Shown: one piece after another, positions 7,533-17,425 of the stretch
How positions within the stretch are numbered: the first letter of the stretch is position 1
How the letters are laid out: every line of letters starts with the position of its first letter
NCBI RefSeq assembly: GCF_002838065.1
Contig: NZ_PIZU01000005.1
Coordinates: 107,073-171,072, forward strand
From: Mycobacterium hubeiense
Lineage (GTDB): Bacteria > Actinomycetota > Actinomycetes > Mycobacteriales > Mycobacteriaceae
Length of the DNA stretch: 64,000 bases
Direction: 5' to 3'
The notes under the pieces: model-generated
What the model saw: only the letters and a program-made list of their open reading frames with translations
What the model was told of the DNA's origin: nothing
The model's database searches: none
Program-made: the position numbers and the translations under genes

Positions 7533-9147
7533 CCGTGCACATCCTCTGCTGATTTACCTGCGGCCGCCGCTCCTGCGCGGAAGCCGAATACCATTGCGGG
7601 ACCAAGAGTTCCACCGGCACCGCCGTAGGCCTTGCCCGTCACGCCGGCCATGGCGTTGCCCGCCGCGAACAATCCCGGAATGACCGAACCCGACACGTGC
7701 AGCACCCGGCCGTCGCAGTCGGTGCGCGGCCCGCCCTTGGTGCCCATCGCGCCCACGGTCACCGGCACCGCGTAGTACGGCGGAGTGTCGATGGGACCCA
7801 GCGTCTTGCCGGCCTGGGTGGGCGCATTCGCGTCGCCCCAATAGCCGTCATAGGCGCTCGAGCCCCGGCCGAAGTCCGGGTCCTGCTCGTCGGCGACGTT
7901 GCGGTTCCACTCGTCGAGCGTGCGCGCCAGGCCGTCGGCATCGATGCCGGTCTTGGCGCCTAACTCGGGCACATCGCGTGACGGCGAGAACCACTCCGGC
8001 ACAGGGTCACCCGGTGCCACGCCCAGGAACCCGTAGCGCTTGAGGTGGATCGCGTCGAACACGATCCACGCCGGGTCGTTCAGATAGCCGTGGCGTGGGT
8101 CGAGATGGTGAAACGGGCCCGCCATCGAGTTGTATTCGCCGGCCTCGTTGAGGAACCGCTTGCCGGCCCGGTTGACGATGATGCTTCGAGGGCGGGTGCG
8201 TTCGAGCCGAACGCTACGGCTGCGTGGCTTGCCTCCGAAGGTGTCGCCGGGGATTTGCACGATCGGCACCCACCACGCCTCGCCCATGTTGGCCAGGTCG
8301 GCGCCGTGCGCCATCGCCATGCGCAGCCCGTCGCCGGTGTTGTTCGGCGGCGACACCGGACCGTGCATCGGGCCCCGCAGGAACGCCTCGACCAATTTCG
8401 GATCCCACTCGAAACCCCCGGTCGCCAGCACCACCCCGCCGCGGGCGTGCACGCGAAACTCCTTGCCTCCCTGGTCGATCCGCACGCCGACGATCCGGCC
8501 GGAAGAGGCGATCAATTCGACCGCCCGCGCGTTTGTATGCGGCGTCACGCCCGCGTCCAGCAGGCTCTTGAGCAGCCCGGCGACCAGCGCGGTGCCGGCC
8601 ACGCAGTAGTCCCCGTCCTCGTCGACGGCGGCGTGAATACGCGCCCGGGTCTCCGCGTCGATGCCGACGTTGCTGAAGTCGGCGGGGAACGACGTGATCT
8701 TGCCCCGCCATTCACCCAACCGGGACAGGTCGAAGGGTTTGGCGTTCAGTGATGGCCCCTGGTCGGCCGTCCGCCCGGCAGCTCGGGCTTGTAATCCGGG
8801 AATCCCTCGGCGATTTCGAAGCGCAGCTCGCTGTGGGCCTCGACAAAGTCCAGCATCTGCGGGCCGGTGCGCACGAACGTCTCGACGAGCTCGCGGTCCA
8901 TCGCGCCGAGGGACTGCGCCTCGAGGTACTTCAGCGCATCGGCCTCGGTCAGTTCCCCGTCCGGTGAGCGGTTGTGCGCCGGAATCCACACGATGCCACC
9001 GGATACCGCTGTCGTGCCGCCGACGGTCGCTGCTTTCTCGTATATCTCGACGGACGCGCCGTTGACCGCGGCGGTCAGTGCGGCGGTCAGGCCGGCGCCG
9101 CCACTGCCCAGCACGACGACATCGACCTCGCGATCGCAATCGGTCAC
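7529..9147 (-). pseudogene. KstD-like FAD-dependent dehydrogenase, disrupted by a frameshift
   Basis: A flavoprotein of the 3-ketosteroid-delta1-dehydrogenase / fumarate reductase family, about 539 codons if repaired. The N-terminal part (9147 down to about 8757) has the FAD motif GSGGAG at residues 14-19 and ends in ELPGGRPTRG before running into a stop. The remainder continues in another frame as PSLNAKPFDLSRLG and ends in the usual GGAGGTLGPAMVFGFRAG. One missing base in the CCCC run at 8755-8758 (GGGG on the coding strand) would restore the frame. It is therefore either a recent pseudogene or a sequencing error. The ATG at 9147 is the start. Confidence 0.85.
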
Positions 9148-9172
9148 GCCAGTCGCCTCTCGCTAGGTGCGC

Positions 9173-9229
9173 CGAAACTGAGCTTGTGTTTGAAAAACTG
9201 CCGAAATGTCGCACACAAGCTCAGTTTCG
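9173..9229. terminator. Hairpin: perfect 17-bp inverted repeat, likely terminator
   Basis: CGAAACTGAGCTTGTGT at 9173-9189 is perfectly inverted at 9213-9229 around a 23-base loop. It lies between the IclR gene (upstream) and the KstD-like gene (downstream) on the minus strand. A U-run is missing, as is common for mycobacterial hairpins. The outer GCCGAAA is shared with the hairpins at 29539, 47681 and 53221. Confidence 0.6.
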
Positions 9230-9258
9230 ACGACGGGAATCTCATCTCCCCACTCCTT

Positions 9259-9972
9259 TCAGCCGAGAATCGTGGCCAATTCCTTGGCGGCCTTGATGAC
9301 TGCGTCCTTGCCGCCCATCACGACGTCCTCGCGGTGGGAGATCAGGTTGATGCACGTGGGCGGCGACGGTGGCCGCCGCCGCACCGGCACGGCCAACCCG
9401 TAGGTGTTCGGCTCGACCTCGCCGTGCGTGATGACCCAGCCGCGCTCGCGCGTCAGCGGGACCAGATCGCGCTCACCCGGCCGCGGCGGCATGCTCGCCA
9501 ACAGCGCGATCCCCGCCGCGCCGCGATCCAGCGGATAGCGGCTGCCCTCATGGAAGGACAGCTGATAGAAGACGTGGGTCGGCACGATCACCGCGATCGC
9601 CACCTGCTGATCACCCTCGGCGACGAGCAGCGAGACCGTGGTGCCGAGTTCGTCGGCCAGAGCCCGCAGGGTCGGCACGCTCAGTTGGCGCACGTTGTTG
9701 TCGAAGGATGCGCCGAGCACCGCCAGGCCGGCGGCCGATCGATAACGTCCGTCCTCGCCCTTGGCGACAAACCGGAACTGGGCCAGCGTGCTGAGCAGGC
9801 GGTAGGCAATCGTCCGGTGCACCCCGATGTCATCGGCGACCTGCTGGACCGTGAGTCCCGTTGGTGACGCGGCGACCAATTGCAGCGCAGCCAAACCCCT
9901 CGCGAGGGTCTGCGAGCCCGGCGCGCCGTTCGGGGCACCTTTGGCCCTCGCCTCGCTCGCCGGTTCAGACAC
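9259..9972 (-). CDS. IclR family transcriptional regulator (MhpR-like context)
   Basis: A 237-residue IclR-type regulator. A winged helix-turn-helix is at about residues 25-80 (LTVQQVADDIGVHRTIAYRLLSTL), followed by an effector-binding GAF-like domain. Start GTG 9972 is preceded by AAGAAGGGGG. It diverges from an mhpC-mhpA-mhpB set. In E. coli the mhp genes are controlled by the IclR protein MhpR, so this is a plausible local counterpart (inference). The C-terminal domain is slightly short for the family. The intergenic region has a GCACAT-GG-ATGTGC dyad and a GAGAAT-N3-ATTCTC palindrome. Confidence 0.87.
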   Translation of the reverse strand: MSEPASEARAKGAPNGAPGSQTLARGLAALQLVAASPTGLTVQQVADDIGVHRTIAYRLLSTLAQFRFVAKGEDGRYRSAAGLAVLGASFDNNVRQLSVPTLRALADELGTTVSLLVAEGDQQVAIAVIVPTHVFYQLSFHEGSRYPLDRGAAGIALLASMPPRPGERDLVPLTRERGWVITHGEVEPNTYGLAVPVRRRPPSPPTCINLISHREDVVMGGKDAVIKAAKELATILG

Positions 9973-10024
9973 GACGCCCCCTTCTTGACAGACACACTTA
10001 GGAGAGTGATGCTCTGACTATAGT

Positions 10025-10038
10025 GCACATGGATGTGC
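10025..10038. promoter_or_regulatory. GCACAT-GG-ATGTGC dyad, candidate IclR site
   Basis: A perfect 14-bp inverted repeat in the 130-bp gap between the divergent IclR gene and the mhp operon, about 53 bp upstream of the IclR start. Because it differs from the GAGAAT palindrome, it may be the site of the local IclR protein. Confidence 0.45.
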
Positions 10039-10067
10039 GATAAATGAGCAAAGTGCTTACAAAATAC

Positions 10068-10082
10068 GAGAATTCGATTCTC
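10068..10082. promoter_or_regulatory. GAGAAT-TCG-ATTCTC palindromic operator
   Basis: A perfect copy of the recurrent palindrome (6-bp arms, 3-bp spacer), 20 bp upstream of the first gene of the mhp operon. Its position immediately before the start would allow it to block transcription or initiation. Confidence 0.7.
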
Positions 10083-10102
10083 CCCGGCAAGAGAGGTGAC
10101 GA

Positions 10103-10966
10103 GTGTCGGATTTTGAGAGCGTGTGGAGCGACCTTCAGGGCGTCCCGTTCTCACAGGGCTACCTCGACGCCGCGGGAGTGCGGACGCGCTACCTGCACGC
10201 CGGCGATGCGGCGAAGCCGACCTTGGTCTTCCTGCACGGGTCGGGCGGCCATGCCGAGGCGTACGTCCGCAATCTGGAGGCACACGGCGAGCACTTCTCG
10301 ACGTGGTCGATCGACATGTTGGGCCACGGCTACACCGACAAGCCGGGCCATCCGTTGGAGGTGCGCCACTACGTCGACCATCTGATGGCCTTCCTGGATG
10401 CCATCGGCGCCGAAAAGGCGCACATCAGCGGCGAGTCGCTGGGTGGCTGGGTGGCGGCCCGCGCGGCCATCGACCATCCCGACCGGGTTGATCGTCTGGT
10501 GCTCAACACCGCCGGTGGCTCGCAGGCCGATCCGGAGGTGATGAAACGCATCGTCACGCTGTCGATGGCCGCCGCGGAGAACCCGAGCTGGGAGACCGTC
10601 CAGGCGCGCATCAAATGGCTGATGGCGGACAAGTCCAAGGATTACGACGACATCGTCGCGAGCCGGCAACGGGTGTACCGTCAGCCGGGTTTCGCCTCGG
10701 CGATGAAAGACATTATGGCGCTGCAGGATCCGGAGATTCGCGCGCGCAACCTGCTCGGGCCGGCCGAGTACGGCAGCATCACCGCCCCGACCCTGGTGGT
10801 CTGGACCAGCGATGACCCGACCGCCGACGTCGACGAAGGCCGTCGCATCGCGTCGATGATCCCCGGTGCCCGGTTCGAGGTGATGCCCGGCTGCGGTCAC
10901 TGGCCGCAGTACGAAGACGCCAAGACGTTCAACCGCCTGCACCTCGATTTCCTACTAGGGCGCTGA
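10103..10966 (+). CDS. mhpC: Alpha/beta hydrolase, MhpC-like meta-cleavage product hydrolase
   Basis: A 287-residue C-C bond hydrolase. The oxyanion motif HGSGG is at residues 45-49, the nucleophile S112 is in GESLGGW and the catalytic His266 is in GCGHWPQYE. This arrangement is typical of MhpC/BphD/HsaD enzymes, which hydrolyse the 2-hydroxy-6-oxo-dienoate made by extradiol ring cleavage. Start GTG 10103 follows AGAGAGGTGACGA. It is the first gene of a run leading into a monooxygenase and an MhpB-type dioxygenase, which supports the assignment. Whether the substrate carries a propionate side chain or a larger residue is open. Confidence 0.8.
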   Translation: MSDFESVWSDLQGVPFSQGYLDAAGVRTRYLHAGDAAKPTLVFLHGSGGHAEAYVRNLEAHGEHFSTWSIDMLGHGYTDKPGHPLEVRHYVDHLMAFLDAIGAEKAHISGESLGGWVAARAAIDHPDRVDRLVLNTAGGSQADPEVMKRIVTLSMAAAENPSWETVQARIKWLMADKSKDYDDIVASRQRVYRQPGFASAMKDIMALQDPEIRARNLLGPAEYGSITAPTLVVWTSDDPTADVDEGRRIASMIPGARFEVMPGCGHWPQYEDAKTFNRLHLDFLLGR

Positions 10967-10969
10967 GCC

Positions 10970-12655
10970 GTGGCAACCGAGGTCGATGTCGTCATCGTCG
11001 GGGCGGGCCCCGTCGGATTGACGTTGGCGAACATCCTGGGCCTGCAGGGTGTTCAGACCATGGTCGTGGAAGAACGCGACACCCTCATCGACTACCCGCG
11101 CGGTGTCGGCCTCGACGACGAGGCGTTGCGCACCTTCCAGTCGATCGGCCTGGTCGACCGCATCCTGCCGCACACCGTGCCGAACCAGATCTTGCGGTTC
11201 TTCGACGCGAAACGCCGTCTGCTCGCCGAGATGGCGCCGCCCGACGCACGGTTCGGCTGGCCCAAACGCAACGGCTTCGTCCAACCCATGGTCGACGCCG
11301 AATTGTTCGGCGGGCTCGATCGATTCGACCACGTCGAAGTGCGGTTCGGTCATCGCATGGAGACCTGCGTCGAAACCGACGACGGGGTCACCGTCGAATT
11401 CGCGGACGGCGCCGAGACCGTGACGGCCCGCTATGTGGTCGGCTGCGACGGCGGCCGCAGCGCCACCCGCCGGCTGATGGGTGTGTCATTCGACGGCACC
11501 ACCTCCTCGACGCGCTGGCTCGTCGTGGACGTCGCGAACGACCCACTGGGACACCCCAACAGCGAAGTCGGCGCGGATCCCAAACGGCCCTATGTGTCGA
11601 TCTCGATCGCCCACGGGATTCGGCGCTTCGAGTTCATGATTCACGCCGACGAGTCCGACGAGCAGGCCGAGGACCCCGCATTCGTCAGACGCATGCTGGC
11701 GCAACGGGTTCCGCACCCGGAGCGCGTCGACATCATCCGGCACCGGGTCTACACACACCATTCGCGCATCGCCGGTTCCTTCCGCAAGGGTCGGCTGATG
11801 CTGGCGGGCGACGCCGCGCATCTGATGCCGGTGTGGCAGGGCCAGGGCTACAACAGCGGTATCCGGGATGCGGCCAATCTCGGCTGGAAGCTGGCCGCGG
11901 TCGTGACCGGCCAGGCGGACGACAAACTGCTCGACACCTACGACGTCGAGCGGCGCAAGCATGCCCGCGCGATGATCGACCTCTCGACGTTGGTGGGACG
12001 GGTGATCTCGCCGACGAACCGGCGCGTTGCGGCCTTGCGCGACCGCGTCATTCACGCCGCGTCGGTGGTGCCCACGCTCAAGCGCTACATCCTGGAGATG
12101 CGGTTCAAACCGATGCCGCGATACCACGAGGGCGCCGTGTATCACAGAGAACCGCCCACCGACACCTCACCGGCCGGCACACTGTTCATCCAGCCCCGCG
12201 TCGACACGCGGGAAGCGCAGAACGTCATGCTCGACGACATCCTCGGACCGGGTTTCGCCGTGCTGTGCTGGAGCAACAATCTGCGTGCAGTGCTGGGCGA
12301 GGAGGCCTTCGATCGCTGGAAAGCATTGGGGGCCAGGTTCGTCGAAGCCCGGCCGATGACCCAGCTGCAGTGGACGGGACACGATGATGCCGACGTCATG
12401 ATCGTCGGCGATCGCACCGGCGCGCTCAAATCATGGTTCGACGCCCACCGGGAATCCGTGTTGCTCCTGCGGCCCGATCGCTGCATTGCGGGCGCCTGCA
12501 TCGCGCAGCTCGCGTCCGAGGTGAGCGCGTCACTGTTCGACGTCCTCTGTCTAGTCCAGAGAGGAGGATCGAGTTCTGATGACGAATCTGGCCCTGTGCT
12601 GCATGTCGCACAGCCCGCTTCTGAACCTTCCGGGACCGTCGCAGGATCTTCTTGA
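10970..12655 (+). CDS. mhpA: FAD-dependent aromatic hydroxylase, MhpA-like
   Basis: A 561-residue class A flavin monooxygenase that hydroxylates a phenol ring to a catechol using NAD(P)H and oxygen. The FAD motif GAGPVG is at residues 11-16, and [19 protein letters not shown] near residue 281 is the second FAD motif with the MhpA-type WQGQG variant. Start GTG 10970 lies three bases after mhpC. The frame overruns the mhpB start by 77 bp, adding an atypical serine-rich tail; a stop codon seems to have been lost near 12560. The combination with mhpB and mhpC supports a catechol meta-cleavage route. Confidence 0.82.
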   Translation: MATEVDVVIVGAGPVGLTLANILGLQGVQTMVVEERDTLIDYPRGVGLDDEALRTFQSIGLVDRILPHTVPNQILRFFDAKRRLLAEMAPPDARFGWPKRNGFVQPMVDAELFGGLDRFDHVEVRFGHRMETCVETDDGVTVEFADGAETVTARYVVGCDGGRSATRRLMGVSFDGTTSSTRWLVVDVANDPLGHPNSEVGADPKRPYVSISIAHGIRRFEFMIHADESDEQAEDPAFVRRMLAQRVPHPERVDIIRHRVYTHHSRIAGSFRKGRLMLAGDAAHLMPVWQGQGYNSGIRDAANLGWKLAAVVTGQADDKLLDTYDVERRKHARAMIDLSTLVGRVISPTNRRVAALRDRVIHAASVVPTLKRYILEMRFKPMPRYHEGAVYHREPPTDTSPAGTLFIQPRVDTREAQNVMLDDILGPGFAVLCWSNNLRAVLGEEAFDRWKALGARFVEARPMTQLQWTGHDDADVMIVGDRTGALKSWFDAHRESVLLLRPDRCIAGACIAQLASEVSASLFDVLCLVQRGGSSSDDESGPVLHVAQPASEPSGTVAGSS

Positions 12656-13523
12656 CGACATCGAGTCGGCACTGGCCGAGGCGCGAGAGTTTGTGTCCGA
12701 CTTCGATCCCGAGTTGGTTGTCATCTTCTCGCCCGACCACTACAACGGGTTCTTCTACCGGCTGATGCCGCCGTTCTGCATCGGCACCGCCGCCGCCGGC
12801 GTCGGCGACTTCGGCACCCAGTCGGGCCCGCTCGACGTGCCCGCCGACCTCGCCACCGACCTCGCCACCGCGGTACTGGACGCCGACGTCGACGTCGCCT
12901 TCTCGGCAAGCATGGAGGTGGACCACGGCACCGTCCAGCCGCTGCAGAAACTGTTCGGCGACGCGGCTTCCCGTCCGGTGATCCCGATCTTCATCAATTC
13001 CGTTGCGACACCGTTGGCGCCGTTGCGCCGGGTGCGCGCGCTCGGTACCGCCGTCGGACAATACCTGTCCACGCTCGACAAGCGGGTTCTGGTGATCGGC
13101 TCCGGTGGCCTGTCGCATGATCCGCCGGTGCCGACCCTGGCGACGGCCCCGCCCGCGGCGTTGGAACGAATTGTGCACGCGCGCCCCATGACACCCGAGC
13201 AGCGCCAGGCCCGCCAGGCCGCCGTGATCCAGGCCGCGCAGGAGTTCGCCCGAGGGGAAGGCAAACTGCAGCCGCTCAACCCCGAGTGGGATCACCGCTT
13301 CCTGCAGATCGTCGACGGCGGACACCTCGAGGACGTCGACGGTTGGGCCACGTCGTGGATCGCACATGAAGCGGGCAACAGCGCGCACGAAATCCGCACC
13401 TGGGTAGCCGCTTTCGCCGCACTGGCCGCGGCGGGGCCCTATAAGACCACGGTGCGCTACTACAAGGCGGCGCCCGAGCTCATTGCCGGATTCGCGATCA
13501 GAACGGCGGTGCCCAGCACATGA
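12579..13523 (+). CDS. mhpB: MhpB-type extradiol dioxygenase (2,3-dihydroxyphenylpropionate 1,2-dioxygenase family)
   Basis: A 314-residue class III (LigB-type) ring-cleavage dioxygenase, the same length as E. coli MhpB and alike throughout ([28 protein letters not shown], [17 protein letters not shown] end). His11, His54, His116 and His180 are the candidate iron ligands and catalytic histidines. It opens the catechol ring next to the hydroxyl pair. ATG 12579 follows AGAGGAGG. The gene sits inside the overrunning mhpA frame and overlaps the next gene by four bases. This is the best-identified enzyme in the cluster; the side chain of its true substrate is not known. Confidence 0.9.
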   Translation: MTNLALCCMSHSPLLNLPGPSQDLLDDIESALAEAREFVSDFDPELVVIFSPDHYNGFFYRLMPPFCIGTAAAGVGDFGTQSGPLDVPADLATDLATAVLDADVDVAFSASMEVDHGTVQPLQKLFGDAASRPVIPIFINSVATPLAPLRRVRALGTAVGQYLSTLDKRVLVIGSGGLSHDPPVPTLATAPPAALERIVHARPMTPEQRQARQAAVIQAAQEFARGEGKLQPLNPEWDHRFLQIVDGGHLEDVDGWATSWIAHEAGNSAHEIRTWVAAFAALAAAGPYKTTVRYYKAAPELIAGFAIRTAVPST

Positions 13524-15265
13524 CGGATGCGTTCGACCACACCGTGGACGTCTTGGTCGTCGGTTCCGGCGGCGGCGGAATGACGGCGGCGCTGACCGCA
13601 CACGCGTCGGGACTGGACACGCTCGTCGTCGAGAAGTCGGCGCACTTCGGCGGCTCCACCGCGCTTTCCGGCGGCGGCATCTGGGTGCCCGGCGCACCCG
13701 CCCAACGCAAGGAAGGCTACGCACCCGATCCGGACGGCGTGTTCGAGTACCTCAAGCAGATCACCAACGGCGACGTCAGCGACGCGCGGCTGCGGCAGTA
13801 CGTCGACAAGTCGCCCGAGATGATGGAATTCCTCGAAAAGCTCAGCAGCTGGTTCGAATTCGTCTGGAAGCCCGGCTATGCCGACTATTACCCCGAGCTG
13901 CCCGGCGGCTCGGAGCTGGGCAGCACCATCAACGTGCCGGCCATCGACCTGCGCAAGCTCGGCGATGAGGAGCAGAACCTGCTGCAGCCGTTGGCGTTGG
14001 CCCCCAAGGGAATCTGGTTCGCTCCCAAGGACCTGCGGCTGTTCTATCAAGTCCGGCAGAACTGGCGCGGCAAGGCTGTGCTGGTCAAATTGATCTGGCG
14101 GATGTTCCGCGCGCGGGTGTTCGGGGACCGGATGGCGGCCATCGGGCAGTCGCTGGCCGCGCGGATGCGGCTGGCGATGAAGGAGCACGACATCCCGCTG
14201 TGGCTCGACTCGCCGATGACGGAGCTGATCACCGACGCCGACGGAACGGTGATCGGTGCGGCGATTGAACGCAACGGCCAACCGCAACGCATCGCGGCCC
14301 GCCGCGGTGTCATCCTGGCCGCGGGCGGATTCGACCATGATATGGCCTGGCGACGGCAGTACCAGCCCGTCCTCGAAAACGACTGGAGTTTCGGCAATCC
14401 CGCCAACATGGGCGACGGCATCCGTGCCGGTGAAAAGGTCGGTGGCGCCACCGAACTGCTCGACGAGGCGTGGTGGTTCCCCGCCATCTGCTGGCCCGAC
14501 GGGCGGCTTCAGTTCATGCTCAACGAGCGCATGATGCCGTCGCAGTTCGTGGTCAACGCAGAGGGCAAGCGTTTCATCAACGAAGCGGCGCCCTACATGG
14601 ACTTCGCGCACGCGATGATCGAGGGCCAGAAGACCGGGGTCACCCATATCCCGTGCTGGCTCATCACCGACATCCGCTCGTTCCACCGCTATGTGGTGGC
14701 CGGACACCTGCCGATCCCCAAGGTTCCGTTCGCGTCGGTCCCCACCGGCTGGAAGGTGCCCGCCGCGTGGCTGGAATCGGGTGTGGTCAAAGAAGCCAAC
14801 AGCTGGGAGGAGCTCGCGACCAAGCTCGACGTTCCGCCCGCACAACTGCGTGCCACGGCGGAGCGCTTCAACGAGCTGGCACGCAAAGGCCACGACGACG
14901 ACTTCAACAGGGGTGACAGCGCATACGACAACTACTACGGCGACCCGACCCTGCCCAACCCCAATCTGTACCCGCTGGGCAAGCCGCCGTACTACGCGTT
15001 CCAGATCATCCTCGGCGACCTCGGTACGTCGGGCGGGCTGCGCACCGACGAGTACGCGCGGGTGCTGCGCGACGACGGCAGCGCGGTGAAAGGCCTTTAT
15101 GCCGTGGGTAATACGTCGGCGGCGGTAATGGGCCGAAGCTACGCCGGCGCCGGTGCCACCATCGGCCCTGCCATGACGTTCGGCTACGTCGCGGCCAAGC
15201 ACATCGCGGACGGGTCCGAGCCCAGCATTTCGAACAATTCGACGGTCAGTTCCAATCGGAGGTAA
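13520..15265 (+). CDS. FAD-binding dehydrogenase, 3-ketosteroid-delta1-dehydrogenase-like
   Basis: A 581-residue flavoprotein. The FAD dinucleotide motif GSGGGG is at residues 15-20, [15 protein letters not shown] follows, and [29 protein letters not shown] forms the C-terminal FAD signature. KstD-family enzymes introduce a 1,2-double bond next to a ring ketone and can lead to aromatisation. Encoded immediately after mhpB (ATGA overlap), it could make the phenol that MhpA hydroxylates (inference). A second, frameshifted family member lies at 7529-9147. It could act on a steroid or on a simpler cyclic ketone. Confidence 0.88.
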   Translation: MTDAFDHTVDVLVVGSGGGGMTAALTAHASGLDTLVVEKSAHFGGSTALSGGGIWVPGAPAQRKEGYAPDPDGVFEYLKQITNGDVSDARLRQYVDKSPEMMEFLEKLSSWFEFVWKPGYADYYPELPGGSELGSTINVPAIDLRKLGDEEQNLLQPLALAPKGIWFAPKDLRLFYQVRQNWRGKAVLVKLIWRMFRARVFGDRMAAIGQSLAARMRLAMKEHDIPLWLDSPMTELITDADGTVIGAAIERNGQPQRIAARRGVILAAGGFDHDMAWRRQYQPVLENDWSFGNPANMGDGIRAGEKVGGATELLDEAWWFPAICWPDGRLQFMLNERMMPSQFVVNAEGKRFINEAAPYMDFAHAMIEGQKTGVTHIPCWLITDIRSFHRYVVAGHLPIPKVPFASVPTGWKVPAAWLESGVVKEANSWEELATKLDVPPAQLRATAERFNELARKGHDDDFNRGDSAYDNYYGDPTLPNPNLYPLGKPPYYAFQIILGDLGTSGGLRTDEYARVLRDDGSAVKGLYAVGNTSAAVMGRSYAGAGATIGPAMTFGYVAAKHIADGSEPSISNNSTVSSNRR

Positions 15266-15271
15266 CTATTC

Positions 15272-16603
15272 ATGAAGATCTCGCTGTTCTACGAATTCCC
15301 GCTGCCGCGGCCGTGGAGTGAAGACGACGAGCGCCAGCTGTTCCAGGACGGTCTGGACGAGGTGGAGCTCGCCGACAAGGCCGGCTTCTCGACGGTGTGG
15401 CTGACCGAGCATCATTTCCTTGAGGAGTACTGCCACTCCACCGCGCCGGAGATCTTCTTATCCGCGGCGAGCCAGCGCACCAAGAACATTCGGCTCGGGT
15501 TCGGGATCATGCACCTGCCTCCAGTGGTCAATCACCCAGCTCGCGTCGCCGAGCGCATCGCCACCCTGGATCTCATTTCGAACGGTCGCGTCGAATTCGG
15601 CACCGGGGAATCATCGTCCGTCGGCGAGCTCGGCGGTTTCGGCGTAGACCCCGCAGACAAGCGCGCCATGTGGGAAGAGGCGCTGGAGGTTTCGATCCGC
15701 TGTATGACCGAAGAGCCGTTCACCGGCTTCAAGGGCCAGCACGTCGAGATGCCGCCGCGCAACGTCGTTCCCAAACCGCTGCAGAAGCCGCACCCGCCGG
15801 TGTGGGTGGCGTGTACCCGGCCGGCATCGGTGTCGATGGCGGCACAGAAGGGCCTGGGCGCGTTGAGCTTTGCCTACACCGGTCCCGGCCCGCTGGCCGA
15901 ACGGGTGAACGGCTACTACAAGGAATTCGAAGAGAACGGCGTGCCCGTCACTCCGAAGATGAACCCGAACATCCTCGCCATCGGCGGCGATCTGTCGATG
16001 ATGGTGGCGCCCACCGACGAGCAGGCCATCGAGCGGCTCGGGATGGGCGGCGGATTCTTCGCATTCGGCATCATGCACTACTACATGACCGGCATGCACA
16101 CACCCGGGCGCACCGGTGTCTGGGAGCGACATCTCGAGGAGATCAAGAAGGATCCGAGCATTGTCTACGGCCCCGGCCGCGGGCCGATCGGCAGCCCGGC
16201 CACGGTACGGGAATTCCTGCGGGGCTACGAGGAAAGCGGTGTGGACGAACTGATCCTGCTACTCACCCCGCGCAGTCACGAAGCCACGATGGAGTCGATC
16301 GAGTTGATGGGCAAGGAGGTTCTGCCCGAATTCATCGAGCGCGACGAGATAGCGGTCGCCGAGAAGGCCAAGCGGTTGGAGCCGGTCATCGAGAAGGTCG
16401 AAGCTCGCCGGCCGCCGTCGAATGCGCCGGTGTTCGACGAGACCTACGCGTTCGGCGGTCTGCCTACCGGCCGGGAGAACTACACCGCCAACGAAGTGTC
16501 GCTGGCGATGGAGGAGATGAACGCGGGCATCGAGGAGGCAGCAAAGAAGCTCAAGTCGGGCGAAGGGTGGACGAGCCGGAATCCTGCCGCAGACAAGCGA
16601 TGA
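15272..16603 (+). CDS. LLM class (luciferase-like) flavin-dependent oxidoreductase
   Basis: A 443-residue TIM-barrel flavin enzyme of the bacterial luciferase family, longer than the usual 340-380 residues. The N-terminal segment FYEFPLPRPWSEDDE and AGFSTVWLTEHHF mark the first strands, and GRVEFGTGES the conserved flavin-side loop. Such enzymes use reduced FMN or F420 for monooxygenation or hydride transfer. An FMN reductase two genes downstream could supply FMNH2, favouring a two-component monooxygenase (inference). Start ATG 15272 follows CGGAGG. The end overlaps the next SDR by four bases. Confidence 0.86.
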   Translation: MKISLFYEFPLPRPWSEDDERQLFQDGLDEVELADKAGFSTVWLTEHHFLEEYCHSTAPEIFLSAASQRTKNIRLGFGIMHLPPVVNHPARVAERIATLDLISNGRVEFGTGESSSVGELGGFGVDPADKRAMWEEALEVSIRCMTEEPFTGFKGQHVEMPPRNVVPKPLQKPHPPVWVACTRPASVSMAAQKGLGALSFAYTGPGPLAERVNGYYKEFEENGVPVTPKMNPNILAIGGDLSMMVAPTDEQAIERLGMGGGFFAFGIMHYYMTGMHTPGRTGVWERHLEEIKKDPSIVYGPGRGPIGSPATVREFLRGYEESGVDELILLLTPRSHEATMESIELMGKEVLPEFIERDEIAVAEKAKRLEPVIEKVEARRPPSNAPVFDETYAFGGLPTGRENYTANEVSLAMEEMNAGIEEAAKKLKSGEGWTSRNPAADKR

Positions 16604-17409
16604 GCCAACTCTGGCGTTACGACGGTCGGCGCGTGGTCGTCACGGGCTGCTCGTCGGGCATCGGTGAGCAGGTCGCCCGCCAGGCCGTAGAACTCGGTGC
16701 GGAGGTGCTCGGGCTCGACATCCGGCCGCCGGCGGTGAACGTCGATGAGTTCGTCGCACTGGATCTCTCGGATCCGGCATCGATCGACGCCGCCGCACGC
16801 TCGATCACCGGTCAGATCGACGCCCTGTTCAACGTCGCGGGCGTGTCGTCGGGCATCGGCGATCCGCTGCGGGTGGTCACCATCAACTTCCTGGGCACCC
16901 GGCAGTTCACCGAGGCGCTGGTGCCGGCGATGCCGCCCGGTTCGGCGATCGCCAACGTATCGTCGTTGGCGGCCTCGGCCTATCGGGAAAACGCCGCCGT
17001 CACCGCGGGATTGCTGGAAACTACGACGATGGACGAGGGCATCGAGTGGTGCCGGCGCAACCCGAAAGCGGTCGCTGACGGCGGCGGTTACCGGCTGTCC
17101 AAGGAAGCGATCATCCTCTACGGGATGGTCAACGTCTCGGCGCTGGGCGCCAAGGGAATCCGCATCAACTGCACCGCACCCGGGGTGACCGACACCCCGA
17201 TCCTGGACCAGCTGCGACAGGCGTACGGTCAGGAGTTCCTCGACTCATTCCGCACGCCGTTGGGCCGCGCCGCCGAACCCGATGAACAGGCCAGCGTGTT
17301 GATCTTCCTCAACAGCCGGGCCGCCAGTTACATCACCGGCCAGGTGATCTGGGTGGACGGCGGCACGATCGGCGACACCGATCTGGCCGCAGCGTTGCCG
17401 CGACGATGA
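16600..17409 (+). CDS. SDR family oxidoreductase (3-alpha-HSD / coniferyl alcohol dehydrogenase-like)
   Basis: A 269-residue SDR. The coenzyme motif TGCSSGIG is at residues 15-22, NVAG at 78-81, and the catalytic Y164 and K168 are in GYRLSKEA. The insert before Tyr (about residues 140-160) and the absence of a long second strand resemble 3-alpha-hydroxysteroid/coniferyl alcohol dehydrogenases. It probably interconverts an alcohol and ketone on the ring substrate. ATG 16600 overlaps the LLM gene stop by four bases. The family position is inferred from layout only. Confidence 0.87.
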   Translation: MSQLWRYDGRRVVVTGCSSGIGEQVARQAVELGAEVLGLDIRPPAVNVDEFVALDLSDPASIDAAARSITGQIDALFNVAGVSSGIGDPLRVVTINFLGTRQFTEALVPAMPPGSAIANVSSLAASAYRENAAVTAGLLETTTMDEGIEWCRRNPKAVADGGGYRLSKEAIILYGMVNVSALGAKGIRINCTAPGVTDTPILDQLRQAYGQEFLDSFRTPLGRAAEPDEQASVLIFLNSRAASYITGQVIWVDGGTIGDTDLAAALPRR

Positions 17410-17425
17410 ACAGAAGAGGCGAATC

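Noticed and set aside
10003..10017. GAGAGT-GAT-GCTCTG as another copy of the GAGAAT operator
   Set aside because: Too many mismatches; a perfect copy lies nearby at 10068.
9985..10024. TTGACA and TATAGT as a promoter for mhpC
   Set aside because: The spacing is 28 bp, too long for a sigma70-type promoter.
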